A stretch of 64,000 bases of DNA, taken from Echiichthys vipera. Lineage: Eukaryota; Chordata; Actinopteri; Perciformes; Trachinidae. A program made the position numbers and the translations under genes. The notes under the pieces were generated by a model, which was not told where the DNA came from, made no database searches, and saw only the letters and a list, made by a program, of their open reading frames with translations. The DNA is taken from assembly GCA_963691815.1 (NCBI GenBank), contig OY829650.1, positions 5,608,172 to 5,672,171 of the forward strand, given 5' to 3'. Position 1 is the stretch's first letter, and each line of letters opens with the position of its first letter. Shown piece after piece: positions 17,077-27,224 of this stretch.

Positions 17077-17664
17077 TGTCAGCCTGCAACTGTTCTGAAA
17101 CTGGAACTGTTGTATGTTGGAGCATTATCCAGCAGCTTCCTCTCGGGATCAGAGAGTCAGGCAGTTTGATGGATGACGTCAGCTGCTGAGGACACACAAA
17201 TACGTTTTTTTGGTGTTTTGTTGCTTTTACATGAACTGCACTGACAGCGTGTCTGCCCTCCCTCTGCCCTGGAAGCTTGTTCCTGTTGGATTTTGAAGCC
17301 CAGTATTCCTCAGTACTCATACTAAAATAATCCTTGTTCTTAGATGGGTTAGCAATTCTTGTTTTGCCATCATTCCTTGTTCGATTCTCCAGACCACTTT
17401 TGTGGAAATAAACCACAAATATGTGCTTTATTTTTCTTTTCATTCTCAGTCGTAAACTAGTTACACATAGGGTAGTGAAATGATCTGACAACCAACCTGT
17501 TGACATTGAAATCAAGTCAAACTGGTCCCTCTGCCTGGTGCCTGACCAGCGTGTCTGGGCTGCTCACCCTCCTCTTTCCCCTCATACATTCCCATCTGAG
17601 TGCGACCAACTGAGCCATTTGCCTCTCCCTTTTTTCTCTTCCCGACACTGCAAGTCTACTTTGA
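17077..17664. other. unannotated stretch, no gene seen
   Basis: Single-copy-looking sequence leading up to the Harbinger-like element. The 168-codon minus-strand frame covering 17009-17515 has a Cys-Val microsatellite tail and no domain. Confidence 0.5.
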
Positions 17665-18269
17665 TTAGACTCACAATGTCCTTCCGCACTGGGCCAAAAC
17701 AGGTTTTACGGGTAAAGCCTAGCTCGTTTGACCAGTGTGAGTGCAACCGCTCCGCGACTAGCTGCGGCCAGCTGGCTGTCCACGGCCCGTTTGAGAAAGG
17801 TGGGCTTTTGTAAAGCATTTTTGCACATGTACGAGCACGAGCGTGCGCACGTGTACGAGCACGAGCACGACACCTATGGCGGCTCTCACGTCATTTTATG
17901 TGCGCCTTTTCGGACAAAAAGACGGACCATGCGCAGACATTTAACAACAACAACAATGGCGGCGAAAGGTTCACGTTGGTGTGATGCGGAGGTGGAGTGT
18001 TTACTGCAGATTTGGTCGATGAAAAGATTCAAAAACAGTCGACAAGACGCACAAAAACTCTGAGGTCTATGGAAAGATTTGTAAACAAAGAGACGCATCG
18101 CGATGACGTCATCAATGCGTGTGACGTGTTGCGGCGTGATGAAGTATGGACAGCAAGAAGCATTCGCGCGAGGCCCAGGCAGTGTGAGTACAAACGGGCT
18201 GGCCAGCAGGGGGGGGGACAAGTACCCTAAAGCCGGGGCATGGTACGGGCGGACAGTGTGAGTGCGTGT
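17665..18269 (+). mobile_element. PIF/Harbinger-like MITE, copy 1
   Basis: Aligns over its full length with the better preserved copy at 27228-27854. Shared features are the terminal word CTCACA.TGTCCTTC, an internal GTGTGAGTGCA motif, a GTACGAGCACGAGC-type short-repeat block (17829-17872), the start of an open frame with ATGGCGGCGAAAGG, and the closing GGACAGTGTGAGTGCG. A possible TTA lies just outside the left end (17665-17667), but the right flank has none, so the right boundary is eroded or imprecise. Superfamily is inferred from copies 2 and 3, which have clean TTA duplications. Confidence 0.82.
17956..18063 (+). pseudogene. broken Myb/SANT-like domain start, Harbinger copy 1
   Basis: ATG at 17956 opens 35 codons beginning MAAKGSRWCDAEVECLLQIW, then a stop. 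The pattern W..AEVE.LL.IW is typical of the SANT/Myb-like DNA-binding protein that accompanies Harbinger transposases. Downstream, words resembling DEKIQKQ and SEVYGKI appear only in other frames, so the domain is interrupted by frameshifts. A short deletion next to CAGTCGAC is shared with copy 2. Not expected to make a functional protein. Confidence 0.6.
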
Positions 18270-19119
18270 GAACCTGCTGAGCTGAATCAGACAAATTCTG
18301 ACGCTCATCTTGTGATCAATTCAGTCACTAGATGACTGTGTGAAAAATCTCCTCACACATTAAATATCAAGCCCTTTTGCTGTTTTTTATTTTTTTCCTT
18401 AGAGGTTCAAGGCAGCTCTCTGACACTGCTGCATTAGTTGTGTGAACAAAATGGAGGAAGAGCCAAAAAAAGACCCCTCAGGTGGCAGTTCTGTGCGGAA
18501 GTGCCTGTAAAATGTGAGATATTAGGCTGCCTGTGTAGACAGCTGTATTCAATATAATAGAGTCGTATCTGTTCTGTGGGATGGACGACTGAAAAATGTG
18601 GCTAAAAGTGTCGCGTTGCACTGCTGTAGCAGGCCGTGTTGAACCGGGAAGCAGCGCTGCGAGATCCCGTTGGCACAGATTTTGGAAAAGAAAACATTAA
18701 CATTTCGCTCCATTTCCAATTCCCAGTGAGTATGTTACAGACGGAGCTTTTTGACCTCTCGCGTTGCTTAGTAGCTGCGAGCTGAGCTAGTGTTGCTCAT
18801 GTGTTTGGGGTGAGCTGACGTGATGGACAAAAATGAAAAGAAAAGTCCCGGTCTGTTCATCTGTAGTGGCAAAATAACATCTCAGAAATGTCACTCGCAC
18901 ACTGCAAATACATACAGTTCTACAGGGCTCTTGCACGCCCATCCACAAGCTGCAAGTGGTGCATTTTGATTGCACTGTTATGTCCCCCAGGCTGTTACAG
19001 GGATCATATGCTGGTTTAAAATACAGACTTCTATTTTAGGGTTCTTCTAGAAAGTGTTTACATGTTTTAATGCTAATAGAGACAAAGGTGATTTTTGTCA
19101 TGCTGTCTGTCTGAATACA
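18270..19119. other. unannotated stretch, no gene seen
   Basis: Mixed sequence between the Harbinger-like copy and the SINE. No family or exon recognised. Confidence 0.5.
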
Positions 19120-19472
19120 CTTAAGCGCCTGTCCTGGGCGGCAGTAGCTCAGTCCACAGGTGACTGGGCTGGGAACCGGAGGGTTGCTGGTTTGAGTCCC
19201 TGTGTGGACCATGAATGGAGTGTGGAGTGGTGGCTGGAGAGGTGCCAGTTCATCTCCTGGGCACTGCCAAGGTGCTGTTGAGCAAGGCACCGAACCCCCA
19301 ACTGCTCGGGGCGCCGGTCACTGGCAGCCCCCTCGCTCTAACATCTCTCCATTGGTTGCATGTATATAGGTCCTGTCTGAGCATGTGTGTGTATCACGGG
19401 CCTGTTTGTGTAAAGTGAAAAACAATAGAGTGAAAATTTAATTTCCCCATTTGCGGGACTAATAAAGGAATT

Positions 19473-19503
<31 letters not shown>

Positions 19504-19506
19504 AGC
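19120..19506 (+). mobile_element. tRNA-derived SINE, family B, copy 1
   Basis: The body starts at 19136 with GGGCGGCAGTAGCTCAG, which gives an A-box-like word (TAGCTCAGTCC). It has a B-box-like word near 19191-19202 (GGTTTGAGTCCC). It continues as a conserved tail ending in AATAAAGGAATTCTT followed by a (CTT)n run at about 19474-19501. It matches the copy at 45021-45340 almost throughout. The word CTTAAGC at 19120-19126 and again at 19500-19506, with similar sequence beyond it, fits a target-site duplication. The tail resembles fish LINE 3' ends, suggesting which LINE machinery moves it; that is inference. Confidence 0.85.
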
Positions 19507-19554
19507 CTCCCTGCAGAAAATACCCGGTCTTCTCTTTTCTGACAAACAATTTTA

Positions 19555-19745
19555 AAGATTGTTTTTTGGAAGTTTTCAAGCCTTTATAGATAGGACAGAC
19601 ATGAAATGGGTTGAGAGAGAGAGGGGAAGACACAGAGTAAAGGGCCGGTCGGCGTCAAACCTGCTGCCGCTGCCTCGGAGACCTCCAACCTCTTTACATG
19701 GGGCGACTGCTCTAACCATTCAGACACCGGTCGCCCGCGGACAGA
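19555..19745 (-). mobile_element. second tRNA-derived SINE family, antisense fragment
   Basis: Read on the minus strand this has an A-box-like TGGTTAGAGCA (from about 19710), a degenerate B-box GGTTTGACGCC (about 19655-19665), then a CCCTTTACT..GTGTCTTCCCCTCTCTCTC segment. From memory this order is that of a common percomorph SINE with a GGTTCGATTCC B-box. It sits about 50 bases downstream of the SINE at 19120-19506. Boundaries are approximate and no target duplication was found. Confidence 0.65.
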
Positions 19746-21364
19746 TAGTGGCCAAACGTTGGAATTACAACTTCAGGGCTGGTCACGTGATGTCATATGG
19801 CCAAAAAAGACTTGTTAAAGACTGGTGAAATAGATGTAAACCTGGATATAAGTTTTTTCGAGCTTCACAACCCCCACGAAATTACTTGTTGTTCAGAATT
19901 TGATCCTAAGTAACATTTAGCTAGTCTAAAAGAGCAGCACGATTAAATCATTTAATCCACATGCAAGTTAGCAGAGCGCTAAACTGGAAGGAACCACCTC
20001 TGCTGGGAGAAGTCTCCAGTGTGGCTGCTCTGTGGGCCCAACAGTGCAGAAGTATGATGGTAGCAGCGTCAATCATGTGGGTATTTTTAGACAAACTTTC
20101 TCGGCTTCATGCCCCACTGAACAACTTTCATAAGAATGAATGCAAATAAATACATCCATGACACCTGCTTTACACACTTTGACACTTTAACAACAGCACC
20201 TGAGCCTGCTTTATAATCAAATCATTTCCTCTCGGGGATGAATAAAGTATAATTCATTGATTGACTGATATGGAAATCTCACTTTATACAGTATGGTATT
20301 TTAAAAACACAGTCAGCTTTCACTTTGACTCCTACGAAACTGCCAGCGAGGCTCATACTTGACACTGGAAATAGTTTAACAACACAATCCTGAATCATCC
20401 AAAGGTCTAATTCTACCGGTAGCACGTCTGTCTTCTCTCTCCTAATTGATTCTTTCAGTCCGACCAGGCGAGAGAACCTTTTATCACTCTTCCAGATACC
20501 CAGACATCACCTGTACAAACAAACAGACACAGACAGACAGGTGGCGTCATCTGGGTGAAACGTTGACAGTGAGTCTGGCTCCGAAGGTGGGGTGGGACGG
20601 GGCGGCGTCTGCTGTCATATTTAGATCACACACACACACACACTAACCCACCTGTTACATAACACCGCTGCGACCTTAAAACGTCATACTCTCCAATGTG
20701 ACATTTCTCACGTTGCTAATTGGAATGACAGTTACCGTGAACACTGACTTTGATGCTTGATGACAAGACAAAAGCAATTACAGCTGTTCAATCCGCACGC
20801 TGTGACTCTGATCCACGAGGCCGCTCTGTTTTTTTCTTTGTATTTATTTTTTTATTTCTCAAACATTCTGCAGATGTGAGTTTTTGTCCGACAGCGGCGG
20901 TGATAAGCGCTCGGAGCTTGTCATAGCTGTGCCCTGGGTTGGAGTTTGTCTTCTGTGAAATATCCAAATGTCACTTTGCAACCCCTCCTCCTCCCCGGCT
21001 CTCTTCTTCTGTCATCCCCCTCTCATCCCCTATTTTCCTGTCACTCTGACTCACTCGCCCCAACTATCAAAGCTTCCGCTGTTTACTTTCTTCGATATTT
21101 TCCCTTCTACCTCTCATTGTCACTTTCTTTCTTTCTCTCACTCTCTCTTCTTTTCTTTCTGCCATTCTCTCCCTCTTTCTTTGTCTCTTTGATGTCAGTG
21201 CAGTGCTGACAGAGACCCACTCCAGACTCAACTCCCCTTGAATGTTAATGGAGTTTCTGGACTGTGTGTGTTTGCATGCATTCGTGATCGTGTCTCTGTG
21301 AGTGGATGCATTCACGGTGCATGCATGCATGTACGTATGCGTGTGCAAGCATTTACTCAAAGCC
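19746..21364. other. unannotated stretch with small repeats
   Basis: A word CTCGGGGATGAATAAAGTA at about 20231-20250 resembles the 3' tail of fish LINEs, but nothing upstream supports a longer element. A short (CA)n lies at 20626-20642 and a T/C-rich block at 21110-21190. Ser/Phe-rich frames in that block are artefacts. Confidence 0.5.
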
Positions 21365-21514
21365 ACTGTGTTCAAGATTCAAGATGTTCACTCCACGTAT
21401 AAAATATAATAACATATAATAAGATATAAAAAATATATACTAAAAGTACATTCGGGCCCTGAATACACTATATTGGACAGTGGTTGAGTTATAATCAAGA
21501 CAGTGGATATTGCA

Positions 21515-21550
<36 letters not shown>

Positions 21551-21895
21551 ATTTAGCTGCCTTGTGTCCTAGGGGGAAAAAGCTGTTCCCCAGTCTGCTG
21601 GTGCAAGCTTCGGAGCTCCTGTACCTCCTACCTGAGGGCATCTTGGGGAATAGGCTGTTGTGTTGGTGAGTTGGGTCCTTAATGACCCTCAGGTACTTTC
21701 TGAGGTGCTACTGGATACACAGCTCCTGCTGGCTGTGCAGCTCACACCAATGATGTGCTGTGCCATGCGCACCACCCTCCCCAGCACGTGGCGGTCCATG
21801 CTGGTCCAGCTGCCGTACCAGGTGAAGAAGCATTATGTCAGGAGGCTATCTATAGTGCCCCTGCAGAGGTCCCACAGGACACTATGTAGAAATGT
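21365..21895 (-). pseudogene. LINE reverse transcriptase C-terminus and 3' end, decayed
   Basis: On the minus strand, 21750-21840 translates to WYGSWTSMDRHVLGRVVR followed by MAQHIIG. This fits the C-terminal region of a CR1/L2/Rex1-type fish LINE ORF2 (usual pattern WYG..T..DR..L.RVVR.AQ.I.G). The frame then breaks, but PADWGTAFSP (near 21585) matches the later FFP-type segment of the same region. The terminal part near 21365-21510 has AT-rich words like a LINE 3' end, and a (GT)n tract is embedded at 21518-21548. Several stops and shifts make it a 5'-truncated dead copy. Clade assignment is tentative. Confidence 0.7.
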
Positions 21896-23919
21896 TGTGA
21901 TTTTTTTAAGCTGCTCTGCTCAATATTGTTTTCTGAACAATGGACCATGAGTGTATTGTTAAAGGGGACCCCTGCAACTTATTTTTATCGAGCTTTGCAG
22001 CGTCTTTCTGCAAGACAGCCTGCAGCTTTACTATTGAGTTCACTGTCTCACCAGTTCTCATCAACCTTGTTTTCAGAAAAAAATGGGCTCTTAAAAACCC
22101 ATTATATGCTTCCCACCAGACATCTAGTATACATAGGAGGGCTGGATCAGGCCTGACTCAGGACCGACCTAACTCAAACCCAAATAGTTTCTGTCCAAGC
22201 CCAAAGAAAAGCAGCAGTACTACTGGGTCTGAGTCAGACTCAAACCCAGAATTGAAACTGTTGTAAGTTGAATAGAATTCCTAAAGAGAATCAAAGCTCT
22301 AATACATAGTGGAGCATTTAGCGGCTAAAGAGACGGATATTTCCTTCAGGAGTTGTCGGAGACCTAGCTTAAAAGAGTGTGACATTTCTCAGTTGTCATT
22401 AACGCGACTGTAAAATGAATGCCACTGTCGCTCCGTGTGTGCTAAACGGGCCATTGCTTGCTGCATCTGTATTCTCACCACTTCCTTCTCTTCCTATTGC
22501 TGCAGTAAATCCTCTCTTAGCAATATCTGCTGCCGTTTCTGCACTGTGAGCATTACTATGAAAATGTAAGTTAGTTAGCAAATGAGGAACTGATTGAGCA
22601 ATTGGCCCTTGATAATAATCACGCAAGCACACTAAAATCAGTTGGAGTCTTGATTTTTTTTTTTTGGCGGAGCTGTGTTGGCGGATTTGACGTCTTCCAC
22701 ATGTGTCCGTGCACGAGTCTTGTTCCCGAGTCTCTGGAAGGTGGAAAACTCCTGGAACATACCGTGTGGAGTATACATCCAACTTTCCCTCCCCAGGTCT
22801 CCACTCACGGGACCGGTGCAAAAGTTTAGTGGAAAGACACATGCACTCCTTACACTGTATTACACACACCAAACAGGACACACACTTTGACATGAAGGTG
22901 AGAGCTTTAATAATTAATCATTTGTCCAGTGTGACAAACGTATGTTATTCACAGGGCTGAGGTGTAACCAACACAAAAACACCCTTGTGATTCAAACATC
23001 TCTTTTTTCCATTCTTCTTCTTCGTCTTTTCCCAAATAACTAATTGGATTTTTTTATCCTTTGCACCAATCTTTCCTTTTCTGCTCGCTTCCATCCTTCA
23101 CTTTCCTCTGTCAGAACTCCGGCAAAGTGTTGCGTTGTAGCTCTGAGGGGGGAAAAAAAGTCTGGTTTCTCTGCCATTATCAGCACGCCTGTTTCCCCTC
23201 ATTTCCACACAAGCGCTTGTCAGTCGGTGGCGCGGTGCCACAACCAATGCCAGTCTTTGTAGCCCTTCCAGGTGGGTGATTTATGCATGGCGCTGAGCCC
23301 CCAACGCGCCACCGAGCCTCTGTCGTCTCCCTTCTGCCAGGCTTGGCCCCTGATGGGATATAAATCCTTCTCAGACGCCACCGCCAGTGAACAAACAAAC
23401 TTTTCCCAGTTTTCTTAACTTGGAAATATACCCCCTGTGTTTCCCTTTAACTTGAGCAATTTTATCTTCCAGTTGTTGTGTATCGCTCTCTTTAATTCGC
23501 TTTGTTACTTTTTGGCATGACTATTTTGCAGAAACTTCTGGCAAAGAAGGGCAGAACATTTCATTTGAAAATGCATCAAACAGCTACTTTGATTTTTCAG
23601 TGTTGATCAGAAACATATTTCTGCGTTAATACTGCTGATATATAGAGTTCTTGGACATTTAAGACCACTAAATTTGATTGTGCAAAATATTCCGTAATAA
23701 TTTACATTTTCAAAACGTAATTTTTCTCTTGGCACGGTAAAAAAAGGATCTGGGGCTGTATTTGAACCATTATTCACGGCAGGATTATTAAGAGGAAAAT
23801 GCACAAATAAATGTATCCATATTGGGGATCATTAAATGGGTATCATCATAAATTTGTGGTTTGTTTGGGCTTGAATTGCAATAGCAGGAAGTCAATCAAC
23901 GGCACCATAAAACAGCTCC
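21896..23919. other. unannotated stretch, possible repeat fragment
   Basis: Around 22300-22380 a GGAGCATTTAGCGGCTAAAG-type word recalls a dispersed fish repeat, but I cannot delimit it. The 164-codon minus-strand frame at 22399-22893 shows no domain. Nothing else is supported. Confidence 0.45.
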
Positions 23920-24566
23920 AAGAAAGGAAATGAAGGCACAAACTGGGAGAAAGAGGAGTGATAGAAAGTATGAGTGAAGAGCAGACAAAGTGAGGCTAGA
24001 GCCAAGTTCATAAACGATTCTGCGTGCCCATGAGAGTCCGTCTCGGTCCACGTGACGTAAATGCCATTGTGTCATCATCCAGCCATGTCCGTGTGCATCC
24101 CAAAAAAGGAGGCCGCATTGACAGTACGCATAGCAAGCACGCATAGCAAGCACGGTCCAGTTGTTCCACACTCCAGTCAAGTAAGCGGCGTAGGCACCAG
24201 TATGCACCTCTAGCTGGTTTGCCAAGTAGAAGACGAAGAAGCCCCATGTAAGAAACAGCGAGGAAATGAAGGCACAAACTGGGAGGAAGAGGAGTGATAG
24301 AAAGTATGAGTGAAGAGCAGACAAAGTGAGGCTAGAGCCAAGTTCATAAACCATTCTGCGTGTCCATGAGAGTCCGTCTCGGTCCACGTGACGTAAATGC
24401 CATTGTTTCATCATCCAGCCATGTCCGTGTGCATCCCAAAAAAAGGAGGCCGCATATACAGTACGCATAGCAAGCATGCTCCAGTTGTTCCACACTCCTG
24501 TCCAGTAGGCGGCGTAAGCACCAGTATGCACCTCTAGCTGGTTTGCCAAGTAGAAGACGAAGAAGG
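23920..24566. repeat. 336-bp tandem duplication
   Basis: Two head-to-tail units of about 310 bases (roughly 23926-24240 and 24262-24566) share the same order of words and start 336 bases apart. They differ by scattered substitutions, a local 13-base duplication in the first unit near 24133-24160, and a 1-base difference in an A run. On the minus strand a 280-codon frame (24738-23896) runs through both units without a stop and has no recognisable domain. Substitutions between the units mostly change the amino acid, which argues against a conserved protein. Confidence 0.85.
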
Positions 24567-24673
24567 AGAAGACTATGAGAAAGAAGAAAAGAGAAAGTGA
24601 GGACACAAAGGCAGAAGTTTTAAGAGTTTTAAAGAAAGTTAGAGCACAGAGTGATAAAGGAGGAAATCTGACC

Positions 24674-24725
24674 ACGGCACCCACCGGCACCCCCGGCACC
24701 CACCGGCACCCACCGGCACCCACCG
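24674..24725. repeat. 11-bp minisatellite
   Basis: Tandem units of the type CCCACCGGCAC, about 4.5 copies with one variant. It follows the 336-bp duplication and lies inside the same minus-strand open frame, where it encodes a Gly/Val/Pro-rich N-terminus. Confidence 0.85.
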
Positions 24726-24892
24726 CCGCTCTCCACACACATGTTGGAACACCATGTCCATGTGACCAGTTTCAGCAGAAGTAGAAGTAAATATTGGAGT
24801 ATAATCGCTGGCTGACCGGGCCTGATCCTTCCGTTTTCAGCAGAGGGGTCAGCTGAACACTCTTATTACTAATTGTTTCCATGCCATGAAAG

Positions 24893-24909
24893 TCACACAC
24901 ACACACACA

Positions 24910-24948
<39 letters not shown>
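24893..24948. repeat. (CA)n microsatellite
   Basis: CA units with one GA interruption at about 24909. Confidence 0.96.
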
Positions 24949-24950
<2 letters not shown>

Positions 24951-25021
24951 CAGGCAGTCTCGCCAAAAAAACAGCTGTAGAGGTCAACTGTGCAAACAGC
25001 TTATTAAGACCCATATTTACA

Positions 25022-25225
25022 GTTGTTGTTAGGCGGTGACCTCTAGTGGCCGTGGTAATTGTGGAGCAATGGAGGAAGTCAGGTGATATGGTATGAAGAG
25101 GACAGGGTGGTTGGATGGGTCGAACACAGACTGGACTTTCACCCGGGAGATCACTGTTCGTGTTTTGTGCGAAACCAAAATTCAACATTGAGTTAACTTC
25201 GTATGTTAACCTCATTCCGGATGAA
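25022..25225 (+). repeat. dispersed repeat family C, copy 1
   Basis: Contains GACCTCTAGTGGCCGTGGT and, further on, ACTTTCACCCGGGAGATCAC. Both words, or close variants, recur at 32262-32460 and partly at 27095-27212 (reverse) and 47045-47170. I recall this as a common non-coding repeat of percomorph genomes, class unknown. Confidence 0.5.
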
Positions 25226-25953
25226 ACTATGTCACTTACATCCTTTAACAAACTCACTTACCATGCAGTCATACGTGTCGTTACGTGAGTCATTGGAAAA
25301 CAATCTATAGTTTGGGTATGGGGACATGTTGCTCTCAACCATGTTGTCATTTTTCTTTCCCAAAAACATGGAAAAAGTTCTGACTCATGGAATAAAGGAG
25401 ATCAAAGTCCATACATTCCCATGCTCTAACACACACTCACACACACTGTTCGGTTATGAAATAAAGATCAGGGATTGAGTCTGTTTAGCCTTTGTTTTCA
25501 TAGCCTGAGTGAGCTGTGCAAAGTGCTGCACTGTAATTTTAATGATATTTATGACCGTGCACACACACACATCTGACTCCAGCTGCCAACTCGGACACAC
25601 ACGCATGTATGAAGACATGCAAGCATGCATACGCACTGACATACAGATGTGTGCATGCTTGCATAGAAACGCACACTTCGGCCGATGCAATATGCATGTC
25701 GGCATAATAAATGGAGATGGCAAGTGGTGTTACTGCAGACAGGCTTTCAGAGAGACAGAGAGAGATGAGGACAGGCTTAAAAGAGGGTCAGAGAGTAGAA
25801 AGTGAAGAAATTCTAAAGTCAAATGATTCGGTCAAAAGATGGGAATAATTAAAGATGGAATGAAAAACAGTAAAGATAGAGCGAGGTAATAGTGGGTTGA
25901 AAAAGAAGTAGGAGGGCTGTGGTTAGAGTTTTACACTATAGAATAATAGAGGG

Positions 25954-25955
<2 letters not shown>
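25226..25955. other. unannotated stretch, no gene seen
   Basis: Short CA runs at 25432-25447 and 25560-25570, and purine-rich sequence at 25745-25900. No exon or family recognised. Confidence 0.5.
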
Positions 25956-25997
<42 letters not shown>

Positions 25998-26009
25998 GTG
26001 TGTGTGTGC
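25956..26009. repeat. (GT)n microsatellite
   Basis: GT repeat with one GC interruption. It is adjacent to a short minus-strand frame that looks protein-like. Confidence 0.96.
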
Positions 26010-26017
26010 ATTCCCTC

Positions 26018-26119
26018 TCACTGGGACCAGATGAAGTATTCCTCAGCGTCTGTGGCAATCGACCAGAGCAGCGCAGCTCCAATGATGGATACCACCGCAC
26101 TAATCGCTCCTCCGATGCC
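26018..26119 (-). other. possible coding exon or coding relic, unidentified
   Basis: On the minus strand a short frame ends in TGA at 26020-26018. It encodes a hydrophobic, membrane-like stretch GGAISAVVSIIGAALLW followed by SIATDAEEYFIWSQ and the stop. The composition looks like a last transmembrane helix with a short tail. An AG precedes a possible exon start near 26120, but the sequence upstream is purine-rich, a poor acceptor. In-frame stops bound the frame within about 45 codons. I do not recognise the protein. It may be chance. Confidence 0.2.
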
Positions 26120-26789
26120 TTCTGTTTCTCTCACACATACTTTGCTTCACTCTCACTCATTCATTTATCTCTCCCTCTTTTCCCTCCCTCCTCGAACCCC
26201 TCCCTTCCAACACTGCGGCACACAAACAGAAACAAATCACAGATTTAATGAAATTAAGTTGGGAGGGAGGCCTTTCCCCGGAGGAGCGTTTACATCTCCT
26301 GACAGCTGCCGCAGTGGCAGCACCTCGGCAACCTGACTGACTCCACGGCCCGAGATGACTCCTCTTAAGAAAGTTCCCGACATAATATTCGTCGTTTCAC
26401 GGACGCATTCGGCCTCGCAGCTCAGTTGCAACATACGCCCTTTGGGGAAAATAAATCATAAAGGCTGCGGTTTCCAAAGTGGAGCCTCTGGACAATCGGG
26501 GTCCTCGCGAGGGGATCCAGAATCTTCACGCTCTGTTCGTGAACATCGTGGAATTTGAATGACCTTATATTTTAGTATGCTGCTCAGTGAAATAACATCT
26601 AAAGCCGGGAACAGAAAGTGTTGAATACAACCTGGCTGTCACTTTTCCTTAAAAGTCTTGCTACTTTTGAAACTTGGGGAAAAAATGTACTAATTGAGAA
26701 GTTATGTGTGGAGGCGTTTTGATTTTGACACAGTGATGGAAAATAAGATAAAGACAAAGCAGTTTTCTGAGATAAAATCTACTTACTTA
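26120..26789. other. unannotated stretch, no gene seen
   Basis: A pyrimidine-rich part (26120-26215) then GC-richer sequence around 26260-26360. Nothing recognised. Confidence 0.5.
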
Positions 26790-27000
26790 CCTCACATTCG
26801 TATGAGCTATAGCGGCACTGGCGGTTCTAAAACTTTTCAAAGGGGTCCCTTGATCTCTGACCTCCACTGAAAATGAGTTCTGTGGTACCCAGGAGTCGCC
26901 CCTTTGCAGCCACACCCATGTTATTATATTCCCAGACAGTTTGGGTAAGTTCTGCATACTGGTGTCGCTGAACAGTCTTGGGTGCATATTTGATACCCAT
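26790..27000 (+). repeat. dispersed teleost repeat (family D), decayed
   Basis: Has the word order GAGCTATAGCGGCACTGGCG, AAAGGGGTCCCTTGA, CTCTGACCTC, GTCGCCCCTTTGCAG. I remember this order from a very common percomorph repeat. No second copy in this window, so the call rests on memory only. Confidence 0.4.
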
Positions 27001-27094
27001 AAAAATGCATGTGGCTCCCTATTAAAGCAACCCATTCTTAACCCAACTCGTCACATGCTGCCATTTGGTCAGGGCTTCGTTAGGGCTAGGTAAA

Positions 27095-27212
27095 GATCAT
27101 GGGTGGGGTTATAATGAGTGAGTTTGTGGGGACATGAATGGGACACGAGCTTCGGCCTCCTTTGTGAAAGTCCGGTGTTTGTTTGACCCATCCACCACCG
27201 CAAGCTTCCTTC
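27095..27212 (-). repeat. dispersed repeat family C, copy 2
   Basis: The reverse complement reads GGTGGTGGATGGGTCAAAC, CGGACTTTCACAAAGGAGG, similar to the 25100-25150 segment of copy 1 (GATGGGTCGAACACAGACTG then GACTTTCACCC). It directly abuts the left end of the Harbinger-like copy 2. Confidence 0.45.
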
Positions 27213-27224
27213 TTACGCAGAGTC

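Noticed and set aside
19136..19210. tRNA gene suggested by A- and B-box-like words
   Set aside because: It is the head of a SINE; the acceptor stem does not pair and the same head recurs at 45021 with the same downstream body.
20222..20250. LINE insertion suggested by a CTCGGGGATGAATAAAGTA word
   Set aside because: Only a tail-like word is visible; no reverse transcriptase or family sequence upstream, so only noted in the stretch description.
22399..22893. 164-codon minus-strand open frame
   Set aside because: No domain or coding-like codon bias; several plus-strand frames overlap it.
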